Assembly: GCA_964449075.1 (NCBI GenBank) | Contig: CAYVBJ010000005.1 | Coordinates: forward strand, 1-64,000 | Length of the DNA: 64,000 nucleotides | Direction: 5' to 3' | DNA from: CAYVBJ01 sp964449075 | GTDB taxonomy: Bacteria; Bacteroidota; Rhodothermia; Balneolales; Balneolaceae | Part shown: positions 27,533-37,453 of the stretch, piece by piece | How the letters are laid out: every line of letters starts with the position of its first letter | How positions within the stretch are numbered: the first letter of the stretch is position 1 | Translations under genes and position numbers: made by a program | Notes under the pieces: model-generated | What the model was told of the DNA's origin: nothing | What the model saw: the letters and a program-made list of their open reading frames with translations, nothing else | The model's database searches: none

Positions 27533-28714
27533 TTAATCTGTTTGAAGATTTTTTTCATTTTCTTTTGATCTGTAAAGCTCCAGCACATCGCCTGCAATTT
27601 TTTCTGCTGCATCCGGTGTTGAAAGATCTGATGCCGATTTTCTCATTTCCGCAAGCTTTCGTTCATCGAAAATCAGCTCCTTCACCGATTCAAATAGTTT
27701 ACTGCCAATTTCACTGTCTTCAAGTATATCAGCAGCCCCATTGGAGACCATTGTCCGTGCATTTTTTTTCTGATGATCTCCGGCTACATGCGGAGAGGGT
27801 ATCAGTATAGATGGGGTTTCGGTCGTCATTAACTCACTGCATGAAATTGCCCCGGCCCGGCTTATCGCAAGATCAGCAACTGCATAAGCAGCCGGCATAT
27901 CATCGATATATGCCAGTAATCTCAGGTTTGTCAGTTTTTCTGGTTCCAGATTCTGTTTGATCTGATCGATGTACTTATTTCCGCATTGCCAGATAATTTG
28001 TATTCTGAGATCATCATGAATCTTTTGAATCCACGATAGCATCGCATCATTAATGGATTTAGCTCCTCCGCTTCCACCGAGTACCAAAAGCGTTTTTTTC
28101 TTGTCTGTAAAATTGAAAGTTTCCAGGGACACTGTTTTATCAGCATCAAGCAGCTCTTTACGAACAGGATTGCCGGAAATCCGGATGTTGTCATGATCAA
28201 AGAAGTTGGAAGCTTCCTCAAAAGCTGTGAAAATGATGCTGGCATGTTTGGCAAGTAATCGATTGGTGACACCGGGAAAACTGTTTTGCTCTTGCAGGAT
28301 AATGGGTATTCCCATCATGGCGGCAACCCACCCGGAAGGCCCGGCTGCAAAACCTCCGCATGCTATGAGCATATCAGGGTTGAATCTGCGCACGATGATT
28401 ATACTCTGAACAATACTTACAATCAGTTTAAATGGGAACAGCAGATTTTGAATTGTCAGCCTGCGGTGAAACCCGCTGATCCAGATACTCTTTATCGGGT
28501 ATCCTTCTTTAGGAACTGCAGTCCATTCCATTCTGTCTTTTGTTCCGACAAAGAGGATATCTGCCCCCGGGTTTTTTTGCACAATAGCATTCGCAATTGA
28601 AATTGCCGGATAAACATGTCCACCCGTACCACCGGCTGCCATAAGCACACGAATCGGTCTCATGGCAGCGGTGAGGGTTTCTGTAGATGATATGTTCTTT
28701 GCAGCGGCAATCAT
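27533..28714 (-). CDS. murG: Undecaprenyldiphospho-muramoylpentapeptide N-acetylglucosaminyltransferase
   Basis: It transfers GlcNAc to lipid I to make lipid II on the inner face of the membrane. The GT-B fold N-terminal motif GGTGGHVYPA and the UDP-GlcNAc-site motif SRAGAISCSELM are present, as is GGSGGAKSIN. The annotated start overlaps the ftsW stop by one base (TAATG); a second in-frame ATG 17 codons later, just before RPIRVLMAAGG, would give a more typical N-terminus. Operon position between ftsW and murC is standard. Confidence 0.96.
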   Translation of the reverse strand: MIAAAKNISSTETLTAAMRPIRVLMAAGGTGGHVYPAISIANAIVQKNPGADILFVGTKDRMEWTAVPKEGYPIKSIWISGFHRRLTIQNLLFPFKLIVSIVQSIIIVRRFNPDMLIACGGFAAGPSGWVAAMMGIPIILQEQNSFPGVTNRLLAKHASIIFTAFEEASNFFDHDNIRISGNPVRKELLDADKTVSLETFNFTDKKKTLLVLGGSGGAKSINDAMLSWIQKIHDDLRIQIIWQCGNKYIDQIKQNLEPEKLTNLRLLAYIDDMPAAYAVADLAISRAGAISCSELMTTETPSILIPSPHVAGDHQKKNARTMVSNGAADILEDSEIGSKLFESVKELIFDERKLAEMRKSASDLSTPDAAEKIAGDVLELYRSKENEKNLQTD

Positions 28715-29907
28715 TAACTGTTATAAAAATTTGGTTTATTTTTGCGATTGTGTTTCGAAATGTTCAGCAACAGACCAATCATCAGGCCCGTGAAGAGCAT
28801 GCTTGTACCACCGTAGCTGACAAAGGGCATGGGCAGGCCTGTTACAGGGAAAAGCCCTGTTGCAACTGCCGCGTTTACAAACCCATAAAGTGCGATGATC
28901 AATGTGCAACCCACGGCGAGCAGAGTGCCCAGATTGTCTTCAGCATTCCGTGCTATGATTGAAAAACCACGGAACAAGATGATCACGAATACAAGAATCA
29001 CCGCTGAGGCACCTGCTATCCCATACTCTTCCGTAATAATTGCAAATATAAAATCATTATATGGGGCCGGTAAAAAGTCGCGCTGAGTGCTTTTGCCAAT
29101 GCCGACCCCAAAAAACTCACCTTTTGCTATAGCGATATGAGCCTGCTGCGCCTGGTATCCTGCGTCTGACTCGAAATTGCTATTGTTGATTTCAGTTATC
29201 TGTGAAATGTATTGATTTACACGACTCTGTCTTTCAGCGGAGCTCATAACGAGGGCGGAGCCACCGGCCAGCCCAATCATGATTAAGCCCAGAATATGAA
29301 CTGTTTTAATGCGGCCTACGAACATCAATAAAAGAGAAATACCCATTAAAATAGCTGCAGAACTGAAATCTTCGATTGCAATGAGCGCGCAGGTAATCGT
29401 TATCCAGATCATGATTGGCAGAAATGAGCGCTGAAAGTCTTTAATATATTCCTGTTTTTCGTGCAGTAAAACTGCAACATGTATTATCAGTGCAACAGCT
29501 GCAAGGGAAGCCGGCTGAAAAGAGAATGAACCGATCGAAAGAGACCGGCGTGCTCCAAATACCAGGTCACCGTAAATCATAACAGCAATGAGAAGGAGCC
29601 AGGAGAAAATCATGGCTACCCTGCTGAATTTTGCCACAAAGTGATAATTGATTTTTGAAACTATCAGCATTACCAGGAAAGCTATACCAAGCTTCATGAT
29701 ATGACCGGTAACAAGGGTTCCGGCGGTTGTTCCGCGCGATTCAGCGAAGTAAGCAATAGAAGAATATACAGCCAGTATGCCAAAAATCATCAGCATCACT
29801 ATCGATATCAGCAATACACGATCGCTGCCCTGTTTAGGAGTATCGATATCTTCGGGCGAAGTGCCCATGATCGATGAAAGATTGCTATTTGGTGATGTAT
29901 ATATCAA
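28714..29907 (-). CDS. ftsW: Lipid II polymerase/flippase-family division protein FtsW
   Basis: A SEDS-family integral membrane glycosyltransferase that works with the division transpeptidase FtsI. About ten membrane helices follow a cytoplasmic N-terminal stretch of about 30 residues. SEDS hallmarks are GVGIGKSTQRDFLPAPYNDF, the nearby IITEEYG, and the C-terminal GLPMPFVSYGGTSM. 397 residues. Its stop overlaps the murG start. Confidence 0.96.
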   Translation of the reverse strand: MIYTSPNSNLSSIMGTSPEDIDTPKQGSDRVLLISIVMLMIFGILAVYSSIAYFAESRGTTAGTLVTGHIMKLGIAFLVMLIVSKINYHFVAKFSRVAMIFSWLLLIAVMIYGDLVFGARRSLSIGSFSFQPASLAAVALIIHVAVLLHEKQEYIKDFQRSFLPIMIWITITCALIAIEDFSSAAILMGISLLLMFVGRIKTVHILGLIMIGLAGGSALVMSSAERQSRVNQYISQITEINNSNFESDAGYQAQQAHIAIAKGEFFGVGIGKSTQRDFLPAPYNDFIFAIITEEYGIAGASAVILVFVIILFRGFSIIARNAEDNLGTLLAVGCTLIIALYGFVNAAVATGLFPVTGLPMPFVSYGGTSMLFTGLMIGLLLNISKHNRKNKPNFYNS

Positions 29908-29920
29908 TTTTTATTTAAAT

Positions 29921-31282
29921 TTAAAGTTCGAGTACTGCCTGTTTAAACTGCCGGCCGCGGTCTTCGTAATTTTCAAACATATCAAAAGAGGAGCAGGCAG
30001 GGCTCAGCAAAACAATTTCACCCCGCTTGGCTTTTTCACGGGATAGTTTTACGGCCTCTTTAAGTGAATTTGCTTCCAGCACGTAGGGAACAACATCCTG
30101 CAGCTGATTTTTGATCGCTTCCCGGGCCTCACCGATAGCTATTACTGTGTGAACTTTCTTCACCAGTTGCTTTTTGAGTTGTAAGTAGTCGTTTCCTTTG
30201 TCCCTTCCGCCCAGAATAAGAACTATGGGTACATTAAAACTGTCGAGTGCGTACCAGACCGCATTTATATTGGTCGCTTTGCTGTCATTGACATATTGAA
30301 TGCCTTTAAGTGTGCGAACGGGTTCAAGCCTGTGTTCAACGCCTTCGAAGGTGCTTAGTGCTTCGCGAATCCAGTCTTTTTCTATTTCTGATGCACGGGC
30401 AGCAAGAGCTGTAGCCAGGCCATTGTTCAGGTTATGCTGACCGGGCAACTGAATATCTGCAAAAGGCATAAGTGTTTCCTCTGTATTGTCGATTTTTAGA
30501 ATGATATTTTTTTCACGTATAAATGCCCCGTTCTCAAGCTCACGTTTATCAGAAAACGCGAGAAGCCGGGGAGAATCAGATGATTTTTTTAAAGATTCGG
30601 CGTGATTTCTCAGGACAGGATCTTCAAAATTGTAAATAAAATAGTTGTTGCTGTTTTGGTTTTCAGTGATCCGCAATTTTGACCTGCTGTACTTTTCAAA
30701 ATCCTGATCATAACGGTCCAGATGGTCCGGGGTTATATTTAAGATGACACTGATTGAGGGATGAAAATGTTCGATATGATCGAGCTGAAAACTGCTTACT
30801 TCAAGAATGGCCGTCTTTCCCGGTGATGTTTCATCCACCCGGTCGGCAAAGGCCGTACCAATATTACCGGCAAGAACAAAACTTCGGCCGGATGTTTTCC
30901 AAATATGTGCCAGCCAGTTTGTAACGGTTGTTTTACCATTACTTCCGGTTACACCAACTATCGGGCTGGAATTGAACCAGCTTGCGGCCTCTATTTCTGA
31001 ATAGACCTCTTTTCCATCATTCAGATATTTTTGAATTATTGACGAAGAATCAGGAACACCCGGACTGGTTACCAAAAAATCTCCCTTCCCGGATTTTAAC
31101 GTATGGCCGTTTTCTTCATAATCAATCCCTGCTTTAATCAATCGCTCTTTCACATACTCTGCTATAGGGCTGCTATCAGTTACAAATACCTCCGAGCCAT
31201 TATTCTTCAGCAGGCATGCTGCTGCCACACCACTTCTGGCAGCCCCGGCAACTACGATATATTTATTTTCTATATCTTTCAT
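29921..31282 (-). CDS. murD: UDP-N-acetylmuramoyl-L-alanine-D-glutamate ligase
   Basis: It adds D-Glu to UDP-MurNAc-L-Ala. An N-terminal Rossmann domain (VVAGAARSGVAAACLL) precedes the central ATP-binding domain, with P-loop GVTGSNGKTT at 110-119, and the C-terminal ligase domain has VNDSKATN and LILGGRDKG, both typical of MurD. The 453 residues are full length. It overlaps mraY by four bases. Confidence 0.97.
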   Translation of the reverse strand: MKDIENKYIVVAGAARSGVAAACLLKNNGSEVFVTDSSPIAEYVKERLIKAGIDYEENGHTLKSGKGDFLVTSPGVPDSSSIIQKYLNDGKEVYSEIEAASWFNSSPIVGVTGSNGKTTVTNWLAHIWKTSGRSFVLAGNIGTAFADRVDETSPGKTAILEVSSFQLDHIEHFHPSISVILNITPDHLDRYDQDFEKYSRSKLRITENQNSNNYFIYNFEDPVLRNHAESLKKSSDSPRLLAFSDKRELENGAFIREKNIILKIDNTEETLMPFADIQLPGQHNLNNGLATALAARASEIEKDWIREALSTFEGVEHRLEPVRTLKGIQYVNDSKATNINAVWYALDSFNVPIVLILGGRDKGNDYLQLKKQLVKKVHTVIAIGEAREAIKNQLQDVVPYVLEANSLKEAVKLSREKAKRGEIVLLSPACSSFDMFENYEDRGRQFKQAVLEL

Positions 31283-32415
31283 CGCAATTTCAGGGTTAGA
31301 AGGCTTAAAATTCCAAGCAGAATTGCAACGATCCAGAACCGGACAACAATTTTTGATTCCGGCCAGCCGGCTTTTTCGAAATGGTGATGGATAGGTGTCA
31401 TCATAAAGATACGACGGCCTTCACCGTATTTCTTTTTTGTGTACCTGAACCAGCTTGTCTGGACAATAACAGAGATAGTTTCAACAAAAAATATTCCACA
31501 GACAATCGGTAAAAGCAGCTCTTTGTGTATCATGAGGGCAAGAGCTCCAAGTGCACCGCCAAGTGCAAGCGATCCTGTATCACCCATAAAAACAGAAGCG
31601 GGGTGTGTGTTATACCATAAAAAGCCGATGCATGCGCCAAACAGAGACGCACTGAATATGGTTAACTCTCCGGCGCCGGGGAGATAGATGATATCCAGAA
31701 ATCCTGAGAAATCAACACGGCCTGATACATAAGCGAAAATGCCAAGCACGATGCCTGCAATTGCAGAAGTGCCGGATGCGAGACCATCAAGGCCATCTGT
31801 AAGATTCGCCGCATTGCTAACAGCTGTTATAATAAAAATGACAACGGGTATGTATACTATCCAGCCAAGTGATTCACCAAAGATGGCATAATCAATATTT
31901 ACATTTTTGAGAAACGGTACCGTCGAAAGGGTATTAAACTCAGAAAAATCAGGCCACCAGTATAACACGATTCCCAGGATAAGACCTACGAATACCTGTC
32001 CCGCAATTTTAAAGCGTCCGGCAAGTCCCGACTTGTCTTTTTTAACAACTTTTATATAATCATCCATAAAACCCACGATCCCAAGCACGAGCATTACAAA
32101 AATAATCATCCAGGTGTAGATATTTGTCATCTTCATCCAGAGAATTGCGGGTATCAGGGTGGCCAGCAGAATGATTACCCCGCCCATTGTGGGGGTGTTG
32201 GTTTTAGATAGATGCGAATCGAGGCCAATGTCATCACGAATAACTTCTCCCAGTTGCATTTTTTTCAGCCACTGAATAATGCTGCGTCCGATCAGCAAAC
32301 TGATAATCAGGGCCGTTGCTGTAGCAAAGGCAGTACGGGTTGTGATAAATTCAAATGCACCGAACCCGGGCGGTTCATACATTTGGTCGAGCCAGCTTAT
32401 GAGTTCGTATAGCAT
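31279..32415 (-). CDS. mraY: Phospho-N-acetylmuramoyl-pentapeptide transferase
   Basis: It forms lipid I from UDP-MurNAc-pentapeptide and undecaprenyl phosphate at the inner membrane. About ten helices with the family's cytoplasmic-loop motifs: TPTMGGVIILLA, GFMDDYIKV with the adjacent Asp pair, NLTDGLDGLASG, and the C-terminal MTPIHHHFEKAGW with the His triad. 378 residues. It sits directly after murE (one-base overlap); in many Proteobacteria murF would come between them but is absent here. Confidence 0.98.
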   Translation of the reverse strand: MLYELISWLDQMYEPPGFGAFEFITTRTAFATATALIISLLIGRSIIQWLKKMQLGEVIRDDIGLDSHLSKTNTPTMGGVIILLATLIPAILWMKMTNIYTWMIIFVMLVLGIVGFMDDYIKVVKKDKSGLAGRFKIAGQVFVGLILGIVLYWWPDFSEFNTLSTVPFLKNVNIDYAIFGESLGWIVYIPVVIFIITAVSNAANLTDGLDGLASGTSAIAGIVLGIFAYVSGRVDFSGFLDIIYLPGAGELTIFSASLFGACIGFLWYNTHPASVFMGDTGSLALGGALGALALMIHKELLLPIVCGIFFVETISVIVQTSWFRYTKKKYGEGRRIFMMTPIHHHFEKAGWPESKIVVRFWIVAILLGILSLLTLKLR

Positions 32416-33908
32416 CAGGCAACCTCTGTGGTTTCAGGTTTGCCATTGCGTTTTTTGAGTGCAGCACGTGCAATTTCGCGATCATCAAAGTGAAATCGTT
32501 CTCCATTCACCTCCTGGTAGGTTTCATGCCCCTTGCCGGCTATTAGTACAATATCGTCATCAGATGCACTTTGAATTGTCTGAAGAATAGCATCTTTACG
32601 CGAAATGATGATTTCCGGATTGAAACCGGCAGAAAATCCAGTTAGCACATCCTGAATGATCTCTTCAGGATTTTCAGTGCGCGGATTATCAGTTGTAACA
32701 ACCACGCGATCCGCATATTTTTCAGATATTTCTGCCATTAAAGGTCGTTTCGACTTGTCGCGGTCTCCGCCGCATCCGAATATCAGAATCAAATCCTGGT
32801 CAGCTCTTTTTGTATCTCTTACAGTAGATGTTACATTTTCGAGAGCATCAGGAGTATGTGCATAGTCAACCAAAATCAGTGGATTCCGGGTTTTCTCATC
32901 TTTATCTATCTCCTGAACACGCTCAAGCCTGCCGGACGCACCTGTACAGTTTCTTATAACTGATGCAATTTCTTGAGGTTCAAAGCCGATACAGCGGCAT
33001 AAGAGGAATGCTTCTGCAACATTATAAGCATTAAATTTCCCGATGAGCGGAGACTCCAGCTTTGTCCCGTCAACTTCAATTGTAAGCCCATTTTGATTCA
33101 GCTCAATGATATTGCAGGAAATACTCTCTCTGTTTTTAAATGAAAAGAAAAGAGTTTCGGCAGCAGTCGACGAAGCCATAAATTTACCATAAGAATCATC
33201 CGCATTAATTACCGCACAACTTTCAGGTTCCAGGCCGTTAAAAAGCATCTGCTTCGCAGACGCGTAGTCATCCATATTTGTATGATAATCAAGATGATCG
33301 AGGCTAAGATTTGTAAAAGCGGCTGCTTTAAAAGGAATCCCATTCACACGTTGCTGATGCAGCGCATGTGAGGAAACTTCCATAACCAGGTGCGTGGATC
33401 CCGCATCAACCATTTCTCTCATGTCTGATGCAATTTCAATGGGATCAGAAGTGGTCAGCCTGCTTTCAGCCATTTTTTTATTCACTCTTTTTTCAACGGT
33501 TCCAAGAAGTGAAGCATTTACAGATAGCTCTTGTAAAATTTGCCAAACGAGGGTAGCTACCGTGGTTTTGCCGTTTGTGCCTGTAATACCGATCACAGTT
33601 AAATCACGGGCGGGGTTGCCTTGTAAAAATTGTGCAAGAGGCCCGGTAAGGGCCCGGCTGTTTTCAACTTGTATAAAAAAAGATCTGCCAATTTCATCTG
33701 GCATCTGTTCACAAATAACAACAGATGCTCCATTTTTGACGGCCTGTTCTATGAAGTTATGACCGTCTCTATTTGTACCGTGAATTGCAATAAAAATATC
33801 GTTATTCCGAACAGCCCTCGAATCCAGACGCAGCGCACCCGGGGTTTCGGGTTTTTGCCCCGCAACCTTTATTGGGTTGCAAAATTTCAGCAGCTGTTCG
33901 GTTGTCAT
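32415..33908 (-). CDS. murE: UDP-MurNAc-tripeptide synthetase, meso-diaminopimelate-adding
   Basis: It adds the third residue of the stem peptide. The P-loop GTNGKTT is at 110-116. The amino-acid-selecting motif near residue 407 reads TDNPRTENP; the DNPR form is known to select meso-diaminopimelate rather than L-lysine, so the cell wall should be of the DAP type. 497 residues, full length. It is five bases after ftsI and overlaps mraY by one base. Confidence 0.97.
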   Translation of the reverse strand: MTTEQLLKFCNPIKVAGQKPETPGALRLDSRAVRNNDIFIAIHGTNRDGHNFIEQAVKNGASVVICEQMPDEIGRSFFIQVENSRALTGPLAQFLQGNPARDLTVIGITGTNGKTTVATLVWQILQELSVNASLLGTVEKRVNKKMAESRLTTSDPIEIASDMREMVDAGSTHLVMEVSSHALHQQRVNGIPFKAAAFTNLSLDHLDYHTNMDDYASAKQMLFNGLEPESCAVINADDSYGKFMASSTAAETLFFSFKNRESISCNIIELNQNGLTIEVDGTKLESPLIGKFNAYNVAEAFLLCRCIGFEPQEIASVIRNCTGASGRLERVQEIDKDEKTRNPLILVDYAHTPDALENVTSTVRDTKRADQDLILIFGCGGDRDKSKRPLMAEISEKYADRVVVTTDNPRTENPEEIIQDVLTGFSAGFNPEIIISRKDAILQTIQSASDDDIVLIAGKGHETYQEVNGERFHFDDREIARAALKKRNGKPETTEVA

Positions 33909-33913
33909 TATTA

Positions 33914-36067
33914 CTATCGTGTTGCCGTTAAATTTGTTATCACTTCCATTGACCGGGCTTTACCGCGAACGGTTACTATCCGTTCCTTTTTCATCAGATC
34001 ACCGGCTCTCGGAAATTGGGTGTAAATGGTTCCGGACCCTATTGTTTGGATATTAAAACCAAGATCGGAAAGAATAAAAGCTGCTTTCCTCATGTTAAAT
34101 CCCCGTAAATCAGGGATTCTTGCATATCCTTCGGGGATGCTGTCACCGTCTGCAGTTCCCAACTCAATTTCGAGCTGAAAGTTTCGGTCATTATCTATTT
34201 TTATGCCTGCTTCAGGGTTTTGCGTGATCACTCTGTCTCCTTTCCCGGACATGGAATAGGGAAGTTCAATATTTTGCAAGAGGGATTCGGCCTGATCCGG
34301 ATCAAGACCAATGAAAGATGGAACATGCGCCAGCGGCGCACGCTCCATGATTTCAGTGGTAATAGACCGCTTAATCTCCGGATCGAGTCCGGCGATGCGG
34401 GTAGCCGTCTGTTTAAATACCGAACCGGCAGTAAAACCGCCGTAAATACTTGTTTTGGGTTCATCCAGCAAAACAAATATCAGGTATTTTGGATCTTCAA
34501 CGGGGAAGAATCCGGTAAATGACGCTCTGTAAGATGTTCTGTAACGGCCATCTAAAAATTTCTGGGCGGTACCGGTTTTACCTGCGATTGAAAGTCCTTC
34601 AACAGATGCCCATTCTGCAGTACCTGAATCCGAAACGACTTCCTGGAAGACAGGTAAAAGTTTTTCCACGGTACTTTTCTTTGCAATTCTGCGAATCTCG
34701 GATGGCTTGGTCTCTTTCACTGTGTTTCCGAATTCGTCAGTAATTTTTTCAACAACATAAGGACGCATCATGATGCCTTCGTTTGCAAAGGCGGCGTAGG
34801 CCTGTGCTATCTGAAGTGGGGTTGCCTGAACTTCGTATCCGATAGACATCCAAGGGAGAGTTACACGGCTCCATTCATACGGTTTCTGAAGTTTTCCGGA
34901 AGCTTCATTGGGCAGATCTATATTTGTTGGGGTTCCAAAGCCGGTATTTCTGACATACTGAAAATAGACAGAAGGTTTTAGCCTCATCGCAATTTCTGAT
35001 GTTGCAATATTGGATGATTTCGCGATTACACTTTTAAAATCCATGCTGCCAAGAGGGTCATGGTCCCGCATCCATTGTCCATGGATTAGCTGCTGCCCGT
35101 TTTCAGGAGTCTCAAAAATCTCATCAAAGTCAACTGCATTTTGCTCAACAGCTGCGAGTGCAGTTATCAGTTTAAAAGTAGAGCCCGGTTCCATAATGTC
35201 AGCGATTGCATTATTTCGCCGGTTTTCAGTCTCTATTGTTGCAGGAGCATTAGGATTGAATGCAGGATAATTGGCAAGCGCTTTAACAGCCCCTGTTTTT
35301 GGTTCAAGGATAATAATGGTGCCTTTTTTAGCCATGTGCCGCTCAATTCCCGCCAGTAATTCTTCTTCGGCGATCGCCTGCATAAATGCGTCAATTGTAG
35401 TGTGGAGTGAGTGGCCCTGAACGGGGCGCTTGCGCGGAGCGCCAACATAGGCGAAAATTCTGTTTGAACGATCTCTTCTCACCTGCTGCTGTCCATCTGT
35501 GCCTTTAAGTACATTATTATACTGAGCTTCCAGGCCGGTCATGCCATCAATATTATGGTTAACAAATCCAAGTGTGTGAGCAGAAAGAGAACCAAAATTG
35601 TAGGTTCTCTGGTACTCTTCTTCAAGAATAACACCACGGATACTAAGCTCTTTTAAATCTTCATATGCTTGTGCAGATACGTTTTTTTCTAAAACGATAT
35701 AACGTGATCTTGATGGCGCATTTTTTATTTTATTAAGATAAAACCGCGGGGATCGCCCGGTATTCGAACTGATGGTTTCGCATATTTTATCAATATTTTC
35801 AGGAATCATTCCGGGTACTTTTGGATCTACTGCCACTTTATAGACCACGGAGTTTGTTGCAAGCAGACTGCCGCTCGCATCATATATATTTCCTCTCTGG
35901 GCCGGAATAGAAATAAAATCTATGGTCTGGGTACTCCATAATTCGCGCAATCCATCCCCTTCCAGGATATTAATTCGTAATATCTGGGCCAGAATACCGA
36001 ATGGCAGTAACAGAACCAGACCCAAAACCAGGTACATTCTGCTAATTATGGAAGTTCTTTCATTCAT
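33914..36067 (-). CDS. ftsI: Division-type class B penicillin-binding protein with two PASTA domains
   Basis: A D,D-transpeptidase cross-linking septal peptidoglycan. One membrane helix lies at about residues 8-28, then the PBP dimerisation domain, then the transpeptidase with STFK (near residue 295), SSN (about 355) and KTGT (about 496). The C-terminal 140 residues contain two PASTA repeats (HVPSFIGLDPDQAESLL and RIPDLRGFNMRKAAFIL). At 717 residues it is longer than E. coli FtsI (588), mostly because of the PASTA repeats. PASTA PBPs are best known from Gram-positives (PBP2x, SpoVD) but also occur in Bacteroidota. Located between ftsL and murE. Confidence 0.95.
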   Translation of the reverse strand: MNERTSIISRMYLVLGLVLLLPFGILAQILRINILEGDGLRELWSTQTIDFISIPAQRGNIYDASGSLLATNSVVYKVAVDPKVPGMIPENIDKICETISSNTGRSPRFYLNKIKNAPSRSRYIVLEKNVSAQAYEDLKELSIRGVILEEEYQRTYNFGSLSAHTLGFVNHNIDGMTGLEAQYNNVLKGTDGQQQVRRDRSNRIFAYVGAPRKRPVQGHSLHTTIDAFMQAIAEEELLAGIERHMAKKGTIIILEPKTGAVKALANYPAFNPNAPATIETENRRNNAIADIMEPGSTFKLITALAAVEQNAVDFDEIFETPENGQQLIHGQWMRDHDPLGSMDFKSVIAKSSNIATSEIAMRLKPSVYFQYVRNTGFGTPTNIDLPNEASGKLQKPYEWSRVTLPWMSIGYEVQATPLQIAQAYAAFANEGIMMRPYVVEKITDEFGNTVKETKPSEIRRIAKKSTVEKLLPVFQEVVSDSGTAEWASVEGLSIAGKTGTAQKFLDGRYRTSYRASFTGFFPVEDPKYLIFVLLDEPKTSIYGGFTAGSVFKQTATRIAGLDPEIKRSITTEIMERAPLAHVPSFIGLDPDQAESLLQNIELPYSMSGKGDRVITQNPEAGIKIDNDRNFQLEIELGTADGDSIPEGYARIPDLRGFNMRKAAFILSDLGFNIQTIGSGTIYTQFPRAGDLMKKERIVTVRGKARSMEVITNLTATR

Positions 36068-36076
36068 AGAGCACTT

Positions 36077-36526
36077 TTAGTCATCAATGATCAGAATCTG
36101 ATCAGCAGGACCGGCATTGATAAAGCCGTTTTCCCTTGCCTTTTGATAGATCTCTTTCGGACCAATCATTCTGTCGTACGTAAGTCTTTTTTCATCATGC
36201 AGCCGTTTGGCTCTGTTATATTCGAGCTCAAGTTGCTGAACTTCACGAAGTGCCTGCTGCATGCTGAAAACATGACTGATATATAGAATCCCGCAAACTC
36301 CGATCAAGAAGCTTGCGAGAATGACTTTCCAGGGGGTGATAACTGGAAGTTTTGTTTTTTTAGGGGTTTCGTCTATGCGTTTTCCATATTTGGGTGCATA
36401 GCCGTCTGTAATATTTTTTTTGAAAGAAAATTTTGCCCCGGTACTTCTCTTTTTGGTTGTTGTTTTCTTTAAAGATCTTTTGTTGTGTTTAACTTTTTTT
36501 GATGATAAAGGTGACTTTACAATCAT
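36077..36526 (-). CDS. ftsL: FtsL-like division protein
   Basis: A 149-residue bitopic protein. A long, very basic N-terminal cytoplasmic segment (residues 1-65, rich in Lys and Arg) precedes a single membrane helix (about 68-88, WKVILASFLIGVCGILYI). A heptad-like coiled-coil region follows (MQQALREVQQLELEYNRAKR). FtsL conservation is low, so the call depends on topology and on position between rsmH and ftsI. The basic tail is longer than in E. coli FtsL. Confidence 0.85.
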   Translation of the reverse strand: MIVKSPLSSKKVKHNKRSLKKTTTKKRSTGAKFSFKKNITDGYAPKYGKRIDETPKKTKLPVITPWKVILASFLIGVCGILYISHVFSMQQALREVQQLELEYNRAKRLHDEKRLTYDRMIGPKEIYQKARENGFINAGPADQILIIDD

Positions 36527-36528
36527 AT

Positions 36529-37452
36529 TTATTCCACCTCCCGAATTTTTTCGGCGACTCTCAGCTTAGCACTGCGGGCAGCCGGATTTTCCTGTATCTC
36601 ATCTTTTTCCGGGGTTATAACCGACCGGTTAACAGGCCGGATGGGAGTAAGTTCATTTCCATAAAAATCCTTTTGAATTACATCGTCATGATTACCGCTT
36701 CTGAAGAATATCTTAAGAATTCTGTCTTCGAGCGAGTGATAGGATATTGCCGAAACCCGGCCGCCGGTCTTTAGCAGGCCGAGAGAATCATCCAGTGCAG
36801 ATTTGAGCATATCCAGCTCACGGTTTACCTCTATACGAATGGCCTGGAATACACGGGCTAGTGATTTAACTACGTGCGGACCAAATACTACATCCTTAAT
36901 GATATTTTTCAACTGGCTGGTAGTTTCGACCGGCCGGTTCATGACTATAGCCTTGGCTATTTGCCTGCTCAGTCTTTCTTCACCATAATGAAAAATAATA
37001 TCCCTTAAATTCTCGTAGCTGTATTCATTCACAACCTGGTAAGCAGAAACGCCGCTGAAAGTACTCATTCTCATATCAAGAGGGCCATCTTTCTGAAAGC
37101 TAAAACCCCGGTCAGGTTCCTTAATCTGATGAGTTGACACGCCGAGGTCAAACAGGATTCCACTGAGCTTTCCATGATATTCGGGCGGTATTAATGTGGA
37201 CAAATGACCAAAATTTCCCTGAATTGCCAAAAATCTTGAATCTGAGCCAATCTTCAACTTTGCCGCTTCGAGCGCCTCTTCATCCTGGTCAATCCCGATC
37301 AGGATTGCCTCTTTGCCAAGTTTATTCAGTATTTCTGTGCTGTGCCCCCCGCCGCCAAGAGTTGCATCAACATAAATGCCATCAGGGTCTGTAATAAGCA
37401 TATCTGTGGATTGCTTAAGCAGTACGGGAATATGAGTATGATATTCAGTCAT
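36529..37452 (-). CDS. rsmH: 16S rRNA (cytosine(1402)-N(4))-methyltransferase
   Basis: It methylates C1402 in the ribosomal P site using SAM. The SAM motif is VDATLGGGGHSTEIL, followed by IGIDQDEEAL; the later motif ISYHSLEDRILK is diagnostic for RsmH (MraW). I chose the ATG at 37450-37452, one base after the mraZ stop, giving MTEYHTHIPVLL, the usual N-terminus. An in-frame ATG seven codons upstream (37473) would overlap mraZ by 20 bases and is the alternative. 307 residues. Confidence 0.96.
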   Translation of the reverse strand: MTEYHTHIPVLLKQSTDMLITDPDGIYVDATLGGGGHSTEILNKLGKEAILIGIDQDEEALEAAKLKIGSDSRFLAIQGNFGHLSTLIPPEYHGKLSGILFDLGVSTHQIKEPDRGFSFQKDGPLDMRMSTFSGVSAYQVVNEYSYENLRDIIFHYGEERLSRQIAKAIVMNRPVETTSQLKNIIKDVVFGPHVVKSLARVFQAIRIEVNRELDMLKSALDDSLGLLKTGGRVSAISYHSLEDRILKIFFRSGNHDDVIQKDFYGNELTPIRPVNRSVITPEKDEIQENPAARSAKLRVAEKIREVE

Positions 37453-37453
37453 T

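Noticed and set aside
31279..33908. Missing murF in the dcw operon as a gene loss
   Set aside because: murF is normally located elsewhere in this lineage, and murE and mraY are directly adjacent with no remnant.
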